The position numbers were made by a program, and so were the translations under genes. A stretch of DNA of 33,516 bases, taken from contig JAFGQK010000102.1 in NCBI GenBank assembly GCA_016935735.1, positions 1 to 33,516 on the forward strand, written 5' to 3'. The stretch comes from Spirochaetales bacterium. GTDB lineage: Bacteria; Spirochaetota; Spirochaetia; SZUA-6; JAFGRV01. The first letter of the stretch is position 1; each line of letters begins with the position of its first letter. This document shows positions 8,668-16,197 of this stretch, piece after piece. The notes under the pieces are model-generated. The model ran no database searches. It was not told the origin of the DNA and saw nothing but the letters and a program-made list of their open reading frames with translations.

Positions 8668-9861
8668 TCATCTTATTCTTTTTACTACGACAACTGTCAT
8701 ATCATCCACCGGTTTAAAACCGCACCATACGAGTGACTGTTCCCTTATAGCTGCCATTATCGTGCTTGCATCCTTTTCACCATTATTGATAATTGTCTTT
8801 ATAAGGGCATCAATACCCAGGAGTTGTTCAATATCATCCTTATTTTTAGCTTCAATAATACCATTTGTATAGACGACCATAATATCTCCTGTATCCATGT
8901 GAAATGCTTTGTCTTCAGTATGACCGGAAATATCCGGTATTATCCCCATGTATACACCATCTGTCGGAAAGAGATCGCATCTCTTTGTTTTTTTCCTGTA
9001 GACAATAATATCCATGTGGGAGCCGGATTGGAGAAATTGCCCGGAACCGGTGTATTTTATGAAATTCATGGACATGAAATAGTTTTGATTCAACCGGATC
9101 CGGATATTATCTGTTAATATCCTGTTTATGGAGATAATCGCATCCCCTGGTGTTGTATGGGACCCTTTTTCAAGAACATATGTATTAAATGCGGTACTCG
9201 CCATCATAACAATCAGACCCGGGGTAATTCCATTGCCAGAAACATCACCGATCCCGATCCATAAATTATTTTTCTTATCCAGGACCAGGTCATAATAATC
9301 ACCCCCTACTTCTGTTGCCGGATACATGGATGCTGCTATTTCCAGTTCGTCATGGGCAGGAATCGGGGGACAGGTGGATGTCTGGATACGCAGGGCTATT
9401 TCCGTTTCCTTTTTATTGCGGTCATGATGTTCCGGCTGGCTTCTGTTCTTTTTTATCTTCTGGATGATACTGTTAAAGCTTAAAGCCAGATCCCCGAATT
9501 CATCCCCGGTTTTTACCGGTACTTTGCTTTCGTAATTGTTCTTTTCCGCTTCTTTTATTGTATTTACCAGGGTATTCACCGGGTTTACGAGTGAACCTGA
9601 GAAAACAAAAGCAAGTAAAACAGCTGCCAGGATGCTGATGAAGAGGAAAATGACAAGGAGAATAGTCCCTGTCAGAAAACGGCTTTGCAGGAGTTTAAAG
9701 GAGAGGATTCCCTGGCCGGAGATCATGGCAGTTTCATGGTCTATCATCTTTGTTACGAGAGTATGTGATGTCTGCAGGAGAATGATAGTATAAATGATAA
9801 TAGCCGAAAAAATCAGGAGCAGTAGACCTATGCCGAGAAATATTCTTACTTTAATTTTCAT
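8668..9861 (-). CDS. Membrane HAMP-SpoIIE (RsbU/SiaA-like) protein phosphatase
   Basis: 397 residues. TM1 is about 7-29, a very short external loop follows, TM2 is about 63-88, a HAMP domain spans about 89-140 (NPVNTLVNTI, GDEFGDLALSFN), and a PPM/SpoIIE phosphatase domain covers about 155-397. Metal motifs seen are VGGDYYD (185-191), GDVSGNG (205-211) and DDMT (386-389). Two departures stand out: the usual TDG aspartate is replaced in YTNG (N333), and GDVSGHG has become GDVSGNG. Family members dephosphorylate a STAS-domain protein to release a signalling partner. The target here is probably the STAS protein at 10765, whose operon diverges from this gene. With almost no periplasmic loop, the input may come through the membrane or an unseen partner. 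GAGGGA precedes the ATG. Catalytic competence is uncertain because of N333. Confidence 0.87.
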   Translation of the reverse strand: MKIKVRIFLGIGLLLLIFSAIIIYTIILLQTSHTLVTKMIDHETAMISGQGILSFKLLQSRFLTGTILLVIFLFISILAAVLLAFVFSGSLVNPVNTLVNTIKEAEKNNYESKVPVKTGDEFGDLALSFNSIIQKIKKNRSQPEHHDRNKKETEIALRIQTSTCPPIPAHDELEIAASMYPATEVGGDYYDLVLDKKNNLWIGIGDVSGNGITPGLIVMMASTAFNTYVLEKGSHTTPGDAIISINRILTDNIRIRLNQNYFMSMNFIKYTGSGQFLQSGSHMDIIVYRKKTKRCDLFPTDGVYMGIIPDISGHTEDKAFHMDTGDIMVVYTNGIIEAKNKDDIEQLLGIDALIKTIINNGEKDASTIMAAIREQSLVWCGFKPVDDMTVVVVKRIR

Positions 9862-9964
9862 ATTTCAATATCCCTCTTCCTCTTTCATCATATACAGGGT
9901 ATTTGTTTTTTCATCATATCTTCGTGAATAAAAAAAAGCAAGCATTTTCAGAACTATTGCCACC

Positions 9965-10013
9965 GGGGCTGTCGAAAAAGCTTGCGTGAAACGCAGGCTT
10001 TTTCGACAGCCCC
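9965..10013. repeat. 49-bp near-perfect palindrome, MITE- or IS-end-like
   Basis: Two 22-base arms (9965-9986 and 9992-10013) pair with a single G-T wobble around a TGAAA loop. The outer end begins GGGGCTGTCGAAAAAGC. It lies in the 343-bp divergent region (9862-10204) between the phosphatase and kinase-like genes, upstream of both, so it cannot be the terminator of either. GGGGCTGTC-type ends recall the termini of some IS families (from memory), so a miniature remnant is the best guess. The rest of the region is AT-rich. Confidence 0.8.
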
Positions 10014-10105
10014 CACGATAGTAATTTATAAGGTACTATTCATCAATTCCTGATAATATAACAAGCTGACAGCAAAGAGGAACTATTAACTTCTTACAAA
10101 ATAAT

Positions 10106-10133
10106 TTGACAATTGTATTATAATGTATATTAT
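10106..10133 (+). promoter_or_regulatory. Sigma70-type promoter for the kinase-STAS operon
   Basis: A perfect TTGACA (10106-10111) is followed after 16 bp by TATTAT (10128-10133), about 100 bp before the chosen start of the kinase-like gene. The surrounding sequence is very AT-rich. It could drive the whole plus-strand group down to 16112. Confidence 0.55.
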
Positions 10134-10237
10134 TAATTATGCAAAACACATGAATTGCTGAAAACCGGATAATCAGTATTGACCGGGTAGCAGCAGTCAG
10201 GAGTATGCATATAAAAGGAGGGAGGCAAAGGACGGGT

Positions 10238-10762
10238 ATGGAAAATTCAGCTATGTTAAATATAAATAAATCAAGCCAGGCAGAATCAGATTACCTGGAT
10301 GTTGCTTTTTTGCGGAATTGGAAAACAATTCCCCTTGCCATGGATTTTTTTAAGGATTTTACCCAGTCGAGAATGGAAACCTGCGGGGATACACACAAGA
10401 TCGGGATAGCCGTATCCGAGTTACTGGAGAATGCTGTTAAGTATTCATTCAAACCCGGGATAAGGATTAAGCTGGATAAAAAAGAAAGCGATAATACAAT
10501 AAAGCTGAAAGTATATAATTTTGCCACTGAAAAGCATGCAAAACGGCTTATTACGAGGGTAAAGGAATTAAATGAGAGTGATTCACTCACTTTTTATCTT
10601 GAAAGAATGAGGGAATCGGTAAAAAATAAAGAGGAAAGCGCCGGTCTGGGCCTTGCAAGGGTGTATCATGAGACAGAGGCAAAAATATCTGTTCGGTACT
10701 TTCGATTGAAAAAACTTGTTGAAGTTTCAGCAACCATTACTTTACAAAATGAGGAGGATTAA
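10238..10762 (+). CDS. GHKL ATPase-like regulator (SiaB/slr1658 type, anti-sigma-kinase fold)
   Basis: 174 residues from the chosen start. The N-box SELLENAVKYS (about 60-70) and a glycine motif SAGLGLARV (134-142) place it in the GHKL (histidine kinase/RsbW-like) ATP-binding fold. The usual DxGxG box is not evident; the equivalent place reads VYNFATEKH. This matches my recollection of the SiaB-type (slr1658) regulators rather than classical RsbW. Such proteins phosphorylate a STAS partner, here probably the next gene, whose start is two bases after this stop. The start at 10238 has AAAGGA five bases upstream. An in-frame ATG at 10205 is possible, but the AGGAGGGAGG stretch would then lie inside the coding sequence. 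Cytoplasmic. Confidence 0.82.
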   Translation: MENSAMLNINKSSQAESDYLDVAFLRNWKTIPLAMDFFKDFTQSRMETCGDTHKIGIAVSELLENAVKYSFKPGIRIKLDKKESDNTIKLKVYNFATEKHAKRLITRVKELNESDSLTFYLERMRESVKNKEESAGLGLARVYHETEAKISVRYFRLKKLVEVSATITLQNEED

Positions 10763-10764
10763 TT

Positions 10765-11142
10765 ATGCCAGACATCAATGTAAAACCTGTATCCGAAAGC
10801 GGAATAGAAATGAAAGCAGACGGAACTACCATCATTTTCTCCGGGAGTATCAACCACCCGAGACCCCAGATGTTTATGGAACCTTTTATAGAAGACGTCC
10901 ATAATTCAATTGTAGATAATAAGATAAAGGAAGTGGACCTCGACATAACAGATCTGAGGTTTCTTAATTCTTCCGGCATCAGGGAGATTGTTGACTGGGT
11001 ATTAAAGATGAGTAAATTACCGGAAGACAGCAAATATAAGATCAATTTTGTTTGCAGCAGGGAGCATAAATGGCAGGAATCGAGTATTTCCACCCTGATT
11101 TATCTTAATCAGAATTATACGAATAAGGTGATGAAAGATTAA
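10765..11142 (+). CDS. STAS-domain antagonist-like protein (slr1659 type)
   Basis: 125 residues. The core VDLDITDLRFLNSSGIREI (57-75) matches the STAS strand-loop-helix, with NSSG (68-71) where SpoIIAA has its phosphorylated DSSG; S70 is the likely phosphorylation site. It has an N-terminal extension with a beta-hairpin (TTIIFSGSI). Kinase-like gene, STAS gene and divergent SpoIIE phosphatase together make a complete partner-switching set. The downstream output protein is not in the immediate operon. The gene follows the kinase-like gene by two bases, with GAGGAGG just before the ATG. Its terminal codons carry an AAGGTGAT element that may start translation of tgt. Function is inferred from fold and context. 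Confidence 0.82.
   Translation: MPDINVKPVSESGIEMKADGTTIIFSGSINHPRPQMFMEPFIEDVHNSIVDNKIKEVDLDITDLRFLNSSGIREIVDWVLKMSKLPEDSKYKINFVCSREHKWQESSISTLIYLNQNYTNKVMKD
11125..11140 (+). promoter_or_regulatory. Ribosome binding site and ATT start of tgt
   Basis: AAGGTGAT (11125-11132) is an extended match to the anti-Shine-Dalgarno sequence. It lies five bases before an ATT codon (11138-11140) in the tgt frame. The ATT overlaps the TAA stop of the STAS gene (11140-11142). The nearest upstream in-frame stop is TGA at 11132, and no ATG, GTG or TTG occurs in frame before 11204. Confidence 0.5.
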
Positions 11143-12271
11143 GGTTCCCGGGTCTTTTTTTACTATTACTGCAAAGGATAAAAAGACGGATGCACGTACA
11201 GGATTGCTTACCTTGCCGCGGGGGAAGGTAGTTACTCCTGCGTTTATGCCTGTTGGGACAAATGGGACAGTAAAAGCCCTCCGTAATGAAGATATCGAGG
11301 CCCTGGATTTCAAACTTATCCTGGGGAATGCATATCATCTTTATTTAAGACCAGGGTTGGAGGTTGTAAGACAATCCGGGGGCCTGCATCGATTTATGTC
11401 GTGGAAATACAATATATTAACGGATTCCGGGGGGTTCCAGGTCTTTTCTCTTGCACCTTTTAGAAAAATCAGTGATGCAGGGGTCGATTTCAGGTCTCAC
11501 ATAGATGGTTCGCTTCACAAGTTAACACCGGAAAAGGTAATTGAGATCCAGTCTGTTTTAGGAAGTGATATCCTGATGCCCCTGGATGTGTGTACCCCGC
11601 ATGATTGTTCACCCGGACAAGCGGAAGATGCAGTACGAATCACCACTCTCTGGGCAAAGAGAAGCCGGGATGTATGGAAATCGACCATGAAGGATGATTC
11701 GTATCTTTTCGGGATTATCCAGGGTAATTTTTATAAAGACTTAAGAGAAAGAAGTGTGTCCGAGATTTGTGTCCTTGATTTACCCGGGTATGCTATCGGG
11801 GGTCTCTCTGTCGGAGAATCGGGAGATGTCTTTACTGATATGCTTGTCCATACCGCAGATCTCATGCCCCGTGAAAAACCACTGTATCTCATGGGGGTGG
11901 GAACCCCGGATTATATATTAACTGCCGTGGAAAACGGGGTCGATCTTTTTGATTCAGTTTTTCCCACCCGGATATCAAGGAATGCCATGGTCTTTACCCC
12001 TTCCGGCCCCCTGTCCCTCCGGCAGGAGAAGATGAAACTCGATGTTAAACCCATCGATCCGGATTGCGGGTGTTATACCTGTAAACATTACTCCCGTGCA
12101 TATCTCCGCCATCTTTTTAAAGCGCGTGAAATTAATGCTCCTGTGCTTGCCACATATCATAACCTTTTTTTTATGGAACAGATGATGAAGGCGGTAAGGA
12201 AAGCGATTACAGAGGGAAGGTTTTCCGGGTTCAAGAAAGAGTTCCTGGGGAAGTATATGGGAAGCCACTGA
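11138..12271 (+). CDS. tgt: tRNA-guanine transglycosylase (queuosine pathway)
   Basis: Exchanges guanine-34 of GUN tRNAs for preQ1 in queuosine synthesis. Motifs: TPAFMPVGTNGTVK, ILGNAYHLYLRPG, the catalytic-Asp segment TDSGGFQVFSL, IIQGNFYKDLR, YAIGGLSVGE, LMGVGTPDYIL, the nucleophile region DLFDSVFPTR, and the zinc site CGCYTCKHYSRAYL with a later histidine in TYHNL. The conserved N-terminal strand (FTITAKDKKTDARTG, aligning with residues 3-15 of other Tgt proteins) lies upstream of the first standard start codon, a TTG at 11204. I therefore place the start at the ATT at 11138, which has a strong ribosome binding site (377 residues). If TTG is used the protein loses about 22 conserved residues. 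It overlaps the STAS stop by three bases, so coupling is likely. Confidence 0.93.
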   Translation: MKVPGSFFTITAKDKKTDARTGLLTLPRGKVVTPAFMPVGTNGTVKALRNEDIEALDFKLILGNAYHLYLRPGLEVVRQSGGLHRFMSWKYNILTDSGGFQVFSLAPFRKISDAGVDFRSHIDGSLHKLTPEKVIEIQSVLGSDILMPLDVCTPHDCSPGQAEDAVRITTLWAKRSRDVWKSTMKDDSYLFGIIQGNFYKDLRERSVSEICVLDLPGYAIGGLSVGESGDVFTDMLVHTADLMPREKPLYLMGVGTPDYILTAVENGVDLFDSVFPTRISRNAMVFTPSGPLSLRQEKMKLDVKPIDPDCGCYTCKHYSRAYLRHLFKAREINAPVLATYHNLFFMEQMMKAVRKAITEGRFSGFKKEFLGKYMGSH

Positions 12272-12388
12272 AAAAGTGCGGATGGTGGTTGATTCTATTC
12301 CTCTGCGAAAAGACGCAATAAATTCGATAAAAAAGCCGAAAATCAGAACAGGATGAGTTATATTATGTACAGTAGTAAGGATACGATT

Positions 12389-13156
12389 ATGCGTGCCATT
12401 TTTTTATCTGGATTACTTTTAATTTTTATCATTTCCGGGATATCCGCAACAACAATTACCTTTGAACAGACAGGGACAGGGGTAGCTCAAAAGCGGATTG
12501 TTGAGGAGGCGAAATCATATCTCGGTGTTCCGTACGTGTGGGGGGGCACGACATCAAAGGGATTGGATTGCTCCGGGCTCGTTTTCCGTGTATTTTCCGA
12601 TATTTTGAACCGGTCTTTAAGCAGGAATGTCGAATCACTCAAGAAAGAAGGGAAAAAAGTAAAAGGAGATCTCCTCCCGGCGGATCTGGTTTTTTTTGAT
12701 ACATCCGGGGGAGGGTATGCAACCCATGTAGGAATCTATATAGGGGCTAGTACTTTTATTCATGCGGCATCTGCCGGCCGGAAAACAGGGATTATTATTT
12801 CCGCTTTAACGGAAAAGTATTACAAAGAACGGTACCTGGGTGCCGGAAGGCTGCTCGATGCCGGGTTTCCGCTGGTGAAAATTGATATTGATAACAGGAA
12901 GACCGTTCAATCCGGGTATCCGGGAGAATTGTCCCCGGGCATTCCCGTTTATTTTTCTGTCACAGGGTCATATATGTCATCCGATTTTATCGAATTTATC
13001 GCATACAGGGATAAAAAAGCGGTTATTGAAAAGCGTATTCGGCTTTCGGAAGGGGAAACGCCTGCTGTTTTGTGGTTTATCCCGGATAAAGGTAGATGGT
13101 CTGTCATGTTCAAAAGCACGGATAATAAGAAAATTGCAAAGATTGTATTTTATTAA
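12389..13156 (+). CDS. Exported NlpC/P60 cell-wall peptidase
   Basis: 255 residues from the chosen ATG, which has AAGGA seven bases upstream and yields a clean sec signal (MRAIFLSGLLLIFIISGISA). A more upstream ATG at 12353 would add twelve residues before the signal and is less likely. The NlpC/P60 domain spans about 33-155: catalytic C61 in GLDCSGLVF, H113 in ATHVGIYIG and H125 in FIHAASAG, with spacing close to that of E. coli Spr (MepS). Such enzymes cut peptide cross-bridges or stem peptides in peptidoglycan. Residues 160-255 form a beta-rich C-terminal domain I do not recognise. It sits directly before murJ, whose ribosome binding site overlaps its stop, consistent with a cell-wall role. 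Catalytic residues appear intact. Confidence 0.9.
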   Translation: MRAIFLSGLLLIFIISGISATTITFEQTGTGVAQKRIVEEAKSYLGVPYVWGGTTSKGLDCSGLVFRVFSDILNRSLSRNVESLKKEGKKVKGDLLPADLVFFDTSGGGYATHVGIYIGASTFIHAASAGRKTGIIISALTEKYYKERYLGAGRLLDAGFPLVKIDIDNRKTVQSGYPGELSPGIPVYFSVTGSYMSSDFIEFIAYRDKKAVIEKRIRLSEGETPAVLWFIPDKGRWSVMFKSTDNKKIAKIVFY

Positions 13157-13173
13157 AGGAGCAGCATACCCTG
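13155..13173 (+). promoter_or_regulatory. Ribosome binding site and CTG start of murJ
   Basis: AAAGGAG (13155-13161) overlaps the NlpC/P60 stop and lies nine bases before CTG at 13171, which is in frame with murJ. The first standard start, GTG at 13222, has no ribosome binding site and lies inside the conserved first helix. Confidence 0.5.
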
Positions 13174-14748
13174 GCAGAAAAAGAAATCAAAATACAGAAA
13201 ACCGGCGTTACCTCTATCATTGTGTTATTATGCACCCTGGCAACAAGGCTTTTCGGTCTTGTCCGTAATGCCATTATTAATGCGATTTTCGGGGGTGCAG
13301 GGCATGCAGATGTATGGCACCTGGTGTTTATGATCCCGAATAATCTGCGGAAATTATTTGCAGAGGGAGCGCTTTCATCTGCATTTATTCCCGTTCTTTC
13401 TTCTTCTATTATAAAGGACCCGGATGGGGAGAGTTCGAGAAAGATTTCCAGGAATATTCTCACTTTTCAGTTGATTATTCTCGTCCCTGTTGTGCTTCTC
13501 GGACTGGTTTTTGCCCGGCCCGTCATTAATGTCCTGGCACTTTTTTCAGACCCGGAAAAGGTAAATCTTTCAATCAATCTTTTCCGTTTTATTTTTCCGT
13601 ATATTCTTTTTGTGAGTATTTCTGCCGCTCTTATGGGGGTGTTAAATGCAAAAAATGTGTTTGTTCCACCGGCTTTGTCCCCCCTCCTTTTTTCAATCAC
13701 CGTTATCTCGTCTATTTTTATTTTTAATAAGGATCTTGGTATCTTTGCCATGGCCCCGGGGATAATCTGCGGGGGAATTGCACAGGTTCTTTTTCAACTC
13801 CCCTGGTTTTTTAAAAAAGGATATGATTTGAAACTTGATTTTTCTTTCCGGAATGAATATTTCAAGCAGATCCTCACCCTGTGGCTCCCCATTCTTGCAG
13901 CCTCATCAATATTCACCATTAACCAGCAAATTGCGATGGTCTTTGCGAGCAGCCTGGAAAACGGGAGTACATCGGCAATTGGAAATGCCCTCGTATTTTT
14001 CCAGCTTCCCTTTGGTATGATTACTGCGTCCATTACCACGGTGCTTTTCCCCAGGATGAGCAGGCAGGCAGCGGTAGAGGATAAGAGCGGGCTTCTTTCT
14101 TCATTTACCTACGGAATCAATTTTGTCCTGATTTTTCTTGTCCCGGCTACCCTGGGATATATTTTCCTTGGAAAACAGATTATCGCCTTAATTTTCGAAC
14201 GGGGCAATTTTTCACCACTCCATACGGAAATGACCTATAAGGTACTTACCGGCTACTCTTATGGATTATTCGGCCTGGGAGCCTTTACGTTCTGCCAGCG
14301 TTTCTTTTATTCATTAAAAAACTTCACTATTCCCTTATTCATATCAACTGCTATTGTCATTCTCGATGTTCTTTTGTCTTTATGGCTTAAAGAGACCCCG
14401 CTCCGTGTAATGGGTCTTGCAGTTGCTAATTCTGCCGCTTTTTCTCTTGGTCTTGTGGTGATGTTCTTTTTTGTGTACAGGAAACTGGGGAGTGCCAATC
14501 TGGGTGTTATCCTGGGCAATATGCTTAAAGTCGGGATTTCGATGCTCCTGATGACCGGGGGACTTCTTTCTTACCTTTATTTTACAAAGAGTATGTGGAC
14601 CACGGGATCTTCATTGATTAATGGGATTCTTATTCTCATTGCCGTTTTTATTGCATTGGGAATTACCTGTTGTATGTATTATATCACCGGGATAAAGCTT
14701 TTTAAGGATCTTATCAGGGAAAGGTTGTTCAAATTATGGAAGAAATAA
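13171..14748 (+). CDS. murJ: Lipid II flippase MurJ (MviN family)
   Basis: About 525 residues with some 14 hydrophobic segments. It moves undecaprenyl-linked peptidoglycan precursor across the inner membrane. Family hallmarks: TRLFGLVRNAIINAIFG at the N-terminus, ADVWHLVFMIPNNLRKLFAEGALSSAFIPV (the MviN signature), INQQIAMVFAS in the middle, and PFGMITASITTVLFPRMSR. The residues KTGVTSIIVLLCTLATRL match the usual start of MurJ but begin before the GTG at 13222, so the CTG at 13171 with AAAGGAG is preferred. The gene follows the NlpC/P60 hydrolase by 14 bp, and its TAA overlaps the ATG of the HEAT-repeat gene, suggesting one transcript for wall synthesis and remodelling. Confidence 0.93.
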   Translation: MAEKEIKIQKTGVTSIIVLLCTLATRLFGLVRNAIINAIFGGAGHADVWHLVFMIPNNLRKLFAEGALSSAFIPVLSSSIIKDPDGESSRKISRNILTFQLIILVPVVLLGLVFARPVINVLALFSDPEKVNLSINLFRFIFPYILFVSISAALMGVLNAKNVFVPPALSPLLFSITVISSIFIFNKDLGIFAMAPGIICGGIAQVLFQLPWFFKKGYDLKLDFSFRNEYFKQILTLWLPILAASSIFTINQQIAMVFASSLENGSTSAIGNALVFFQLPFGMITASITTVLFPRMSRQAAVEDKSGLLSSFTYGINFVLIFLVPATLGYIFLGKQIIALIFERGNFSPLHTEMTYKVLTGYSYGLFGLGAFTFCQRFFYSLKNFTIPLFISTAIVILDVLLSLWLKETPLRVMGLAVANSAAFSLGLVVMFFFVYRKLGSANLGVILGNMLKVGISMLLMTGGLLSYLYFTKSMWTTGSSLINGILILIAVFIALGITCCMYYITGIKLFKDLIRERLFKLWKK

Positions 14749-16112
14749 TGGCAGTCCCGCTGCAATGGAAAAGGCGGGTTGCTGCGATGTTGTTTGTTTT
14801 TCTCTGTTTTTACGGGATGTGTGAGGAGGGTGAAAAAAAGGAGGAAAAATCCATCCTGGAACACTGGCGCGAAACCCTGCTTTTCGGGATTGCCGAAGAA
14901 GTACTCGAGGTAATCAAGGATATTAAAAAGGCAGAAGAAACAGCGCTGAACAGTGACCTGGTAAAGGTTTTGTCCGAATCAATTGACAGTGAGGTTCAAA
15001 AGACCATTCTCCACTATTTTACCGACCTGGAATACAAAGGAGCGGAGAGTGTTGCATTATCATATGTAATGATATCCGAAGATATTGAAATGGAGACACT
15101 CCTGGAAATCGCTTTTATTAATTATCTTGCTGCAATAAAATCCAACGGGTTAAAGGAAATCATCATAAACGAGATTGAGAAAGAGAATAACGAACTTTCC
15201 ATGGCCGCTCTTCGTGCTGTAGGGAAAATGAAAGACACATCCAAAGAGGATTACCTGCTCGAGAAATTTAATGACCCGGAGTTCCCTGCAGAAAGAAAAC
15301 CAGCTCTTGTCCTGGTGTTCGGTGACCTGGAATCGAAAAAAGCCGTTCCCGTTCTGATTGACGTTATTAAGAATCCATATGAGGATAAAATTTTAAGAAT
15401 GTATGCCTGTGATTCCCTTGGCAGGATAGGGGACGACCGGGCAGTTCCTGAATTGAAAAAGGTATTTTCCGAAAAAGATGCCCTTTTACGTGCATATGCT
15501 GCCGCGGCCCTGGCTTGTTTTGATATGGCAGATGTGGTTGATCTTCTTATCCAGGGGCTAAAGGATTCGAACTGGAGGGTGAGGTATCATTGCACCCTTG
15601 CCCTTTCCAATAAGGACGCGGTGAAAGCAGTTGAAATTCTGATATACAAGGCAAAAAGAGATCCTGTTCACAAAGTGAGGGTCCAGGCTATCATGTCCCT
15701 GGGTGAGATCGGCACAAAGGCCTGCTTTGAGTTTATCCGGGAGTTGTTCTCCCGGAAGGACGAGAACCTGGAAATCAGGCAGGTGTGCAGCGACATTCTT
15801 ATAGAAAAGGACCTTTCCTCCTCCCTTGCTGTAATAAAAAAGGTGATGTGGGATGCATGGAATGCACCTGCTTATGAGTTCAAGATCGTCGATATCTGTG
15901 CCAGGAAATTATCCGTAACCGAATCGTTTCTATTAAAGGATGTGTTTCAAAAGTTTTTTACAAGTCCGAATATGTATATCAGGATATACGGGATAAGGGG
16001 TGCGGCATTAAACAGGTTTTCTGATCTTAAAGATAAAATCGAAGAGCTTTCCCAAAATGATCCCGTTTCATCGGTCAGGAGAGAAGCTCTTGCAGCGCTG
16101 ACAAAGTTCTAA
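14748..16112 (+). CDS. Exported HEAT-repeat protein
   Basis: 454 residues from the ATG in the TAATG overlap with murJ, which has GGAAGAA just upstream; an ATG at 14736 is an alternative. The N-terminus is a sec signal (basic WKRR, then AAMLFVFLCFYG, followed by MCEEGEKK), possibly leaving a cysteine near the cleavage site, although the lipobox is poor. The rest is a helical solenoid of PBS/HEAT repeats: NELSMAALRAVGKM, KILRMYACDSLGRIGDDRAV, ALLRAYAAAALACF, NWRVRYHCTLALSNKDA, HKVRVQAIMSLGEIG and SSVRREALAAL. These are protein-interaction scaffolds without an active site. Coupling to murJ suggests an envelope role, but no specific partner can be named. Confidence 0.85.
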   Translation: MAVPLQWKRRVAAMLFVFLCFYGMCEEGEKKEEKSILEHWRETLLFGIAEEVLEVIKDIKKAEETALNSDLVKVLSESIDSEVQKTILHYFTDLEYKGAESVALSYVMISEDIEMETLLEIAFINYLAAIKSNGLKEIIINEIEKENNELSMAALRAVGKMKDTSKEDYLLEKFNDPEFPAERKPALVLVFGDLESKKAVPVLIDVIKNPYEDKILRMYACDSLGRIGDDRAVPELKKVFSEKDALLRAYAAAALACFDMADVVDLLIQGLKDSNWRVRYHCTLALSNKDAVKAVEILIYKAKRDPVHKVRVQAIMSLGEIGTKACFEFIRELFSRKDENLEIRQVCSDILIEKDLSSSLAVIKKVMWDAWNAPAYEFKIVDICARKLSVTESFLLKDVFQKFFTSPNMYIRIYGIRGAALNRFSDLKDKIEELSQNDPVSSVRREALAALTKF

Positions 16113-16197
16113 CAGAACCAGTAGTATCTGACAGAACCTGCTGGATCTGACAGATACTACTGGTTCTGACAGAACCTGCTGGTTCTGACGGAACCTA
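16113..16197. repeat. 19-bp tandem array between convergent stop codons
   Basis: Four full units and part of a fifth start at 16113, 16132, 16151, 16170 and 16189; a typical unit is CAGAACCTGCTGGTTCTGA. Each unit is itself nearly palindromic (CAGAACC...GGTTCTG). Units 1 and 3 give a perfect 18-bp inverted pair: CAGAACCAGTAGTATCTG (16113-16130) and CAGATACTACTGGTTCTG (16151-16168). The array begins at the base after the HEAT-gene stop and runs into the stop codon of the von Willebrand gene. It may fold strongly and act as a two-way transcription block, though no T-run follows. Confidence 0.85.

Noticed and set aside
9965-10013. Rho-independent terminator
   Set aside because: No gene ends here; both neighbours start on either side and diverge.
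10205-10237. Longer N-terminus for the kinase-like gene
   Set aside because: Its ATG has poor ribosome binding spacing, and the strong purine-rich site would fall inside the gene.
16113-16197. CRISPR-like array
   Set aside because: Units are contiguous 19-mers without spacers, and no cas genes are nearby.
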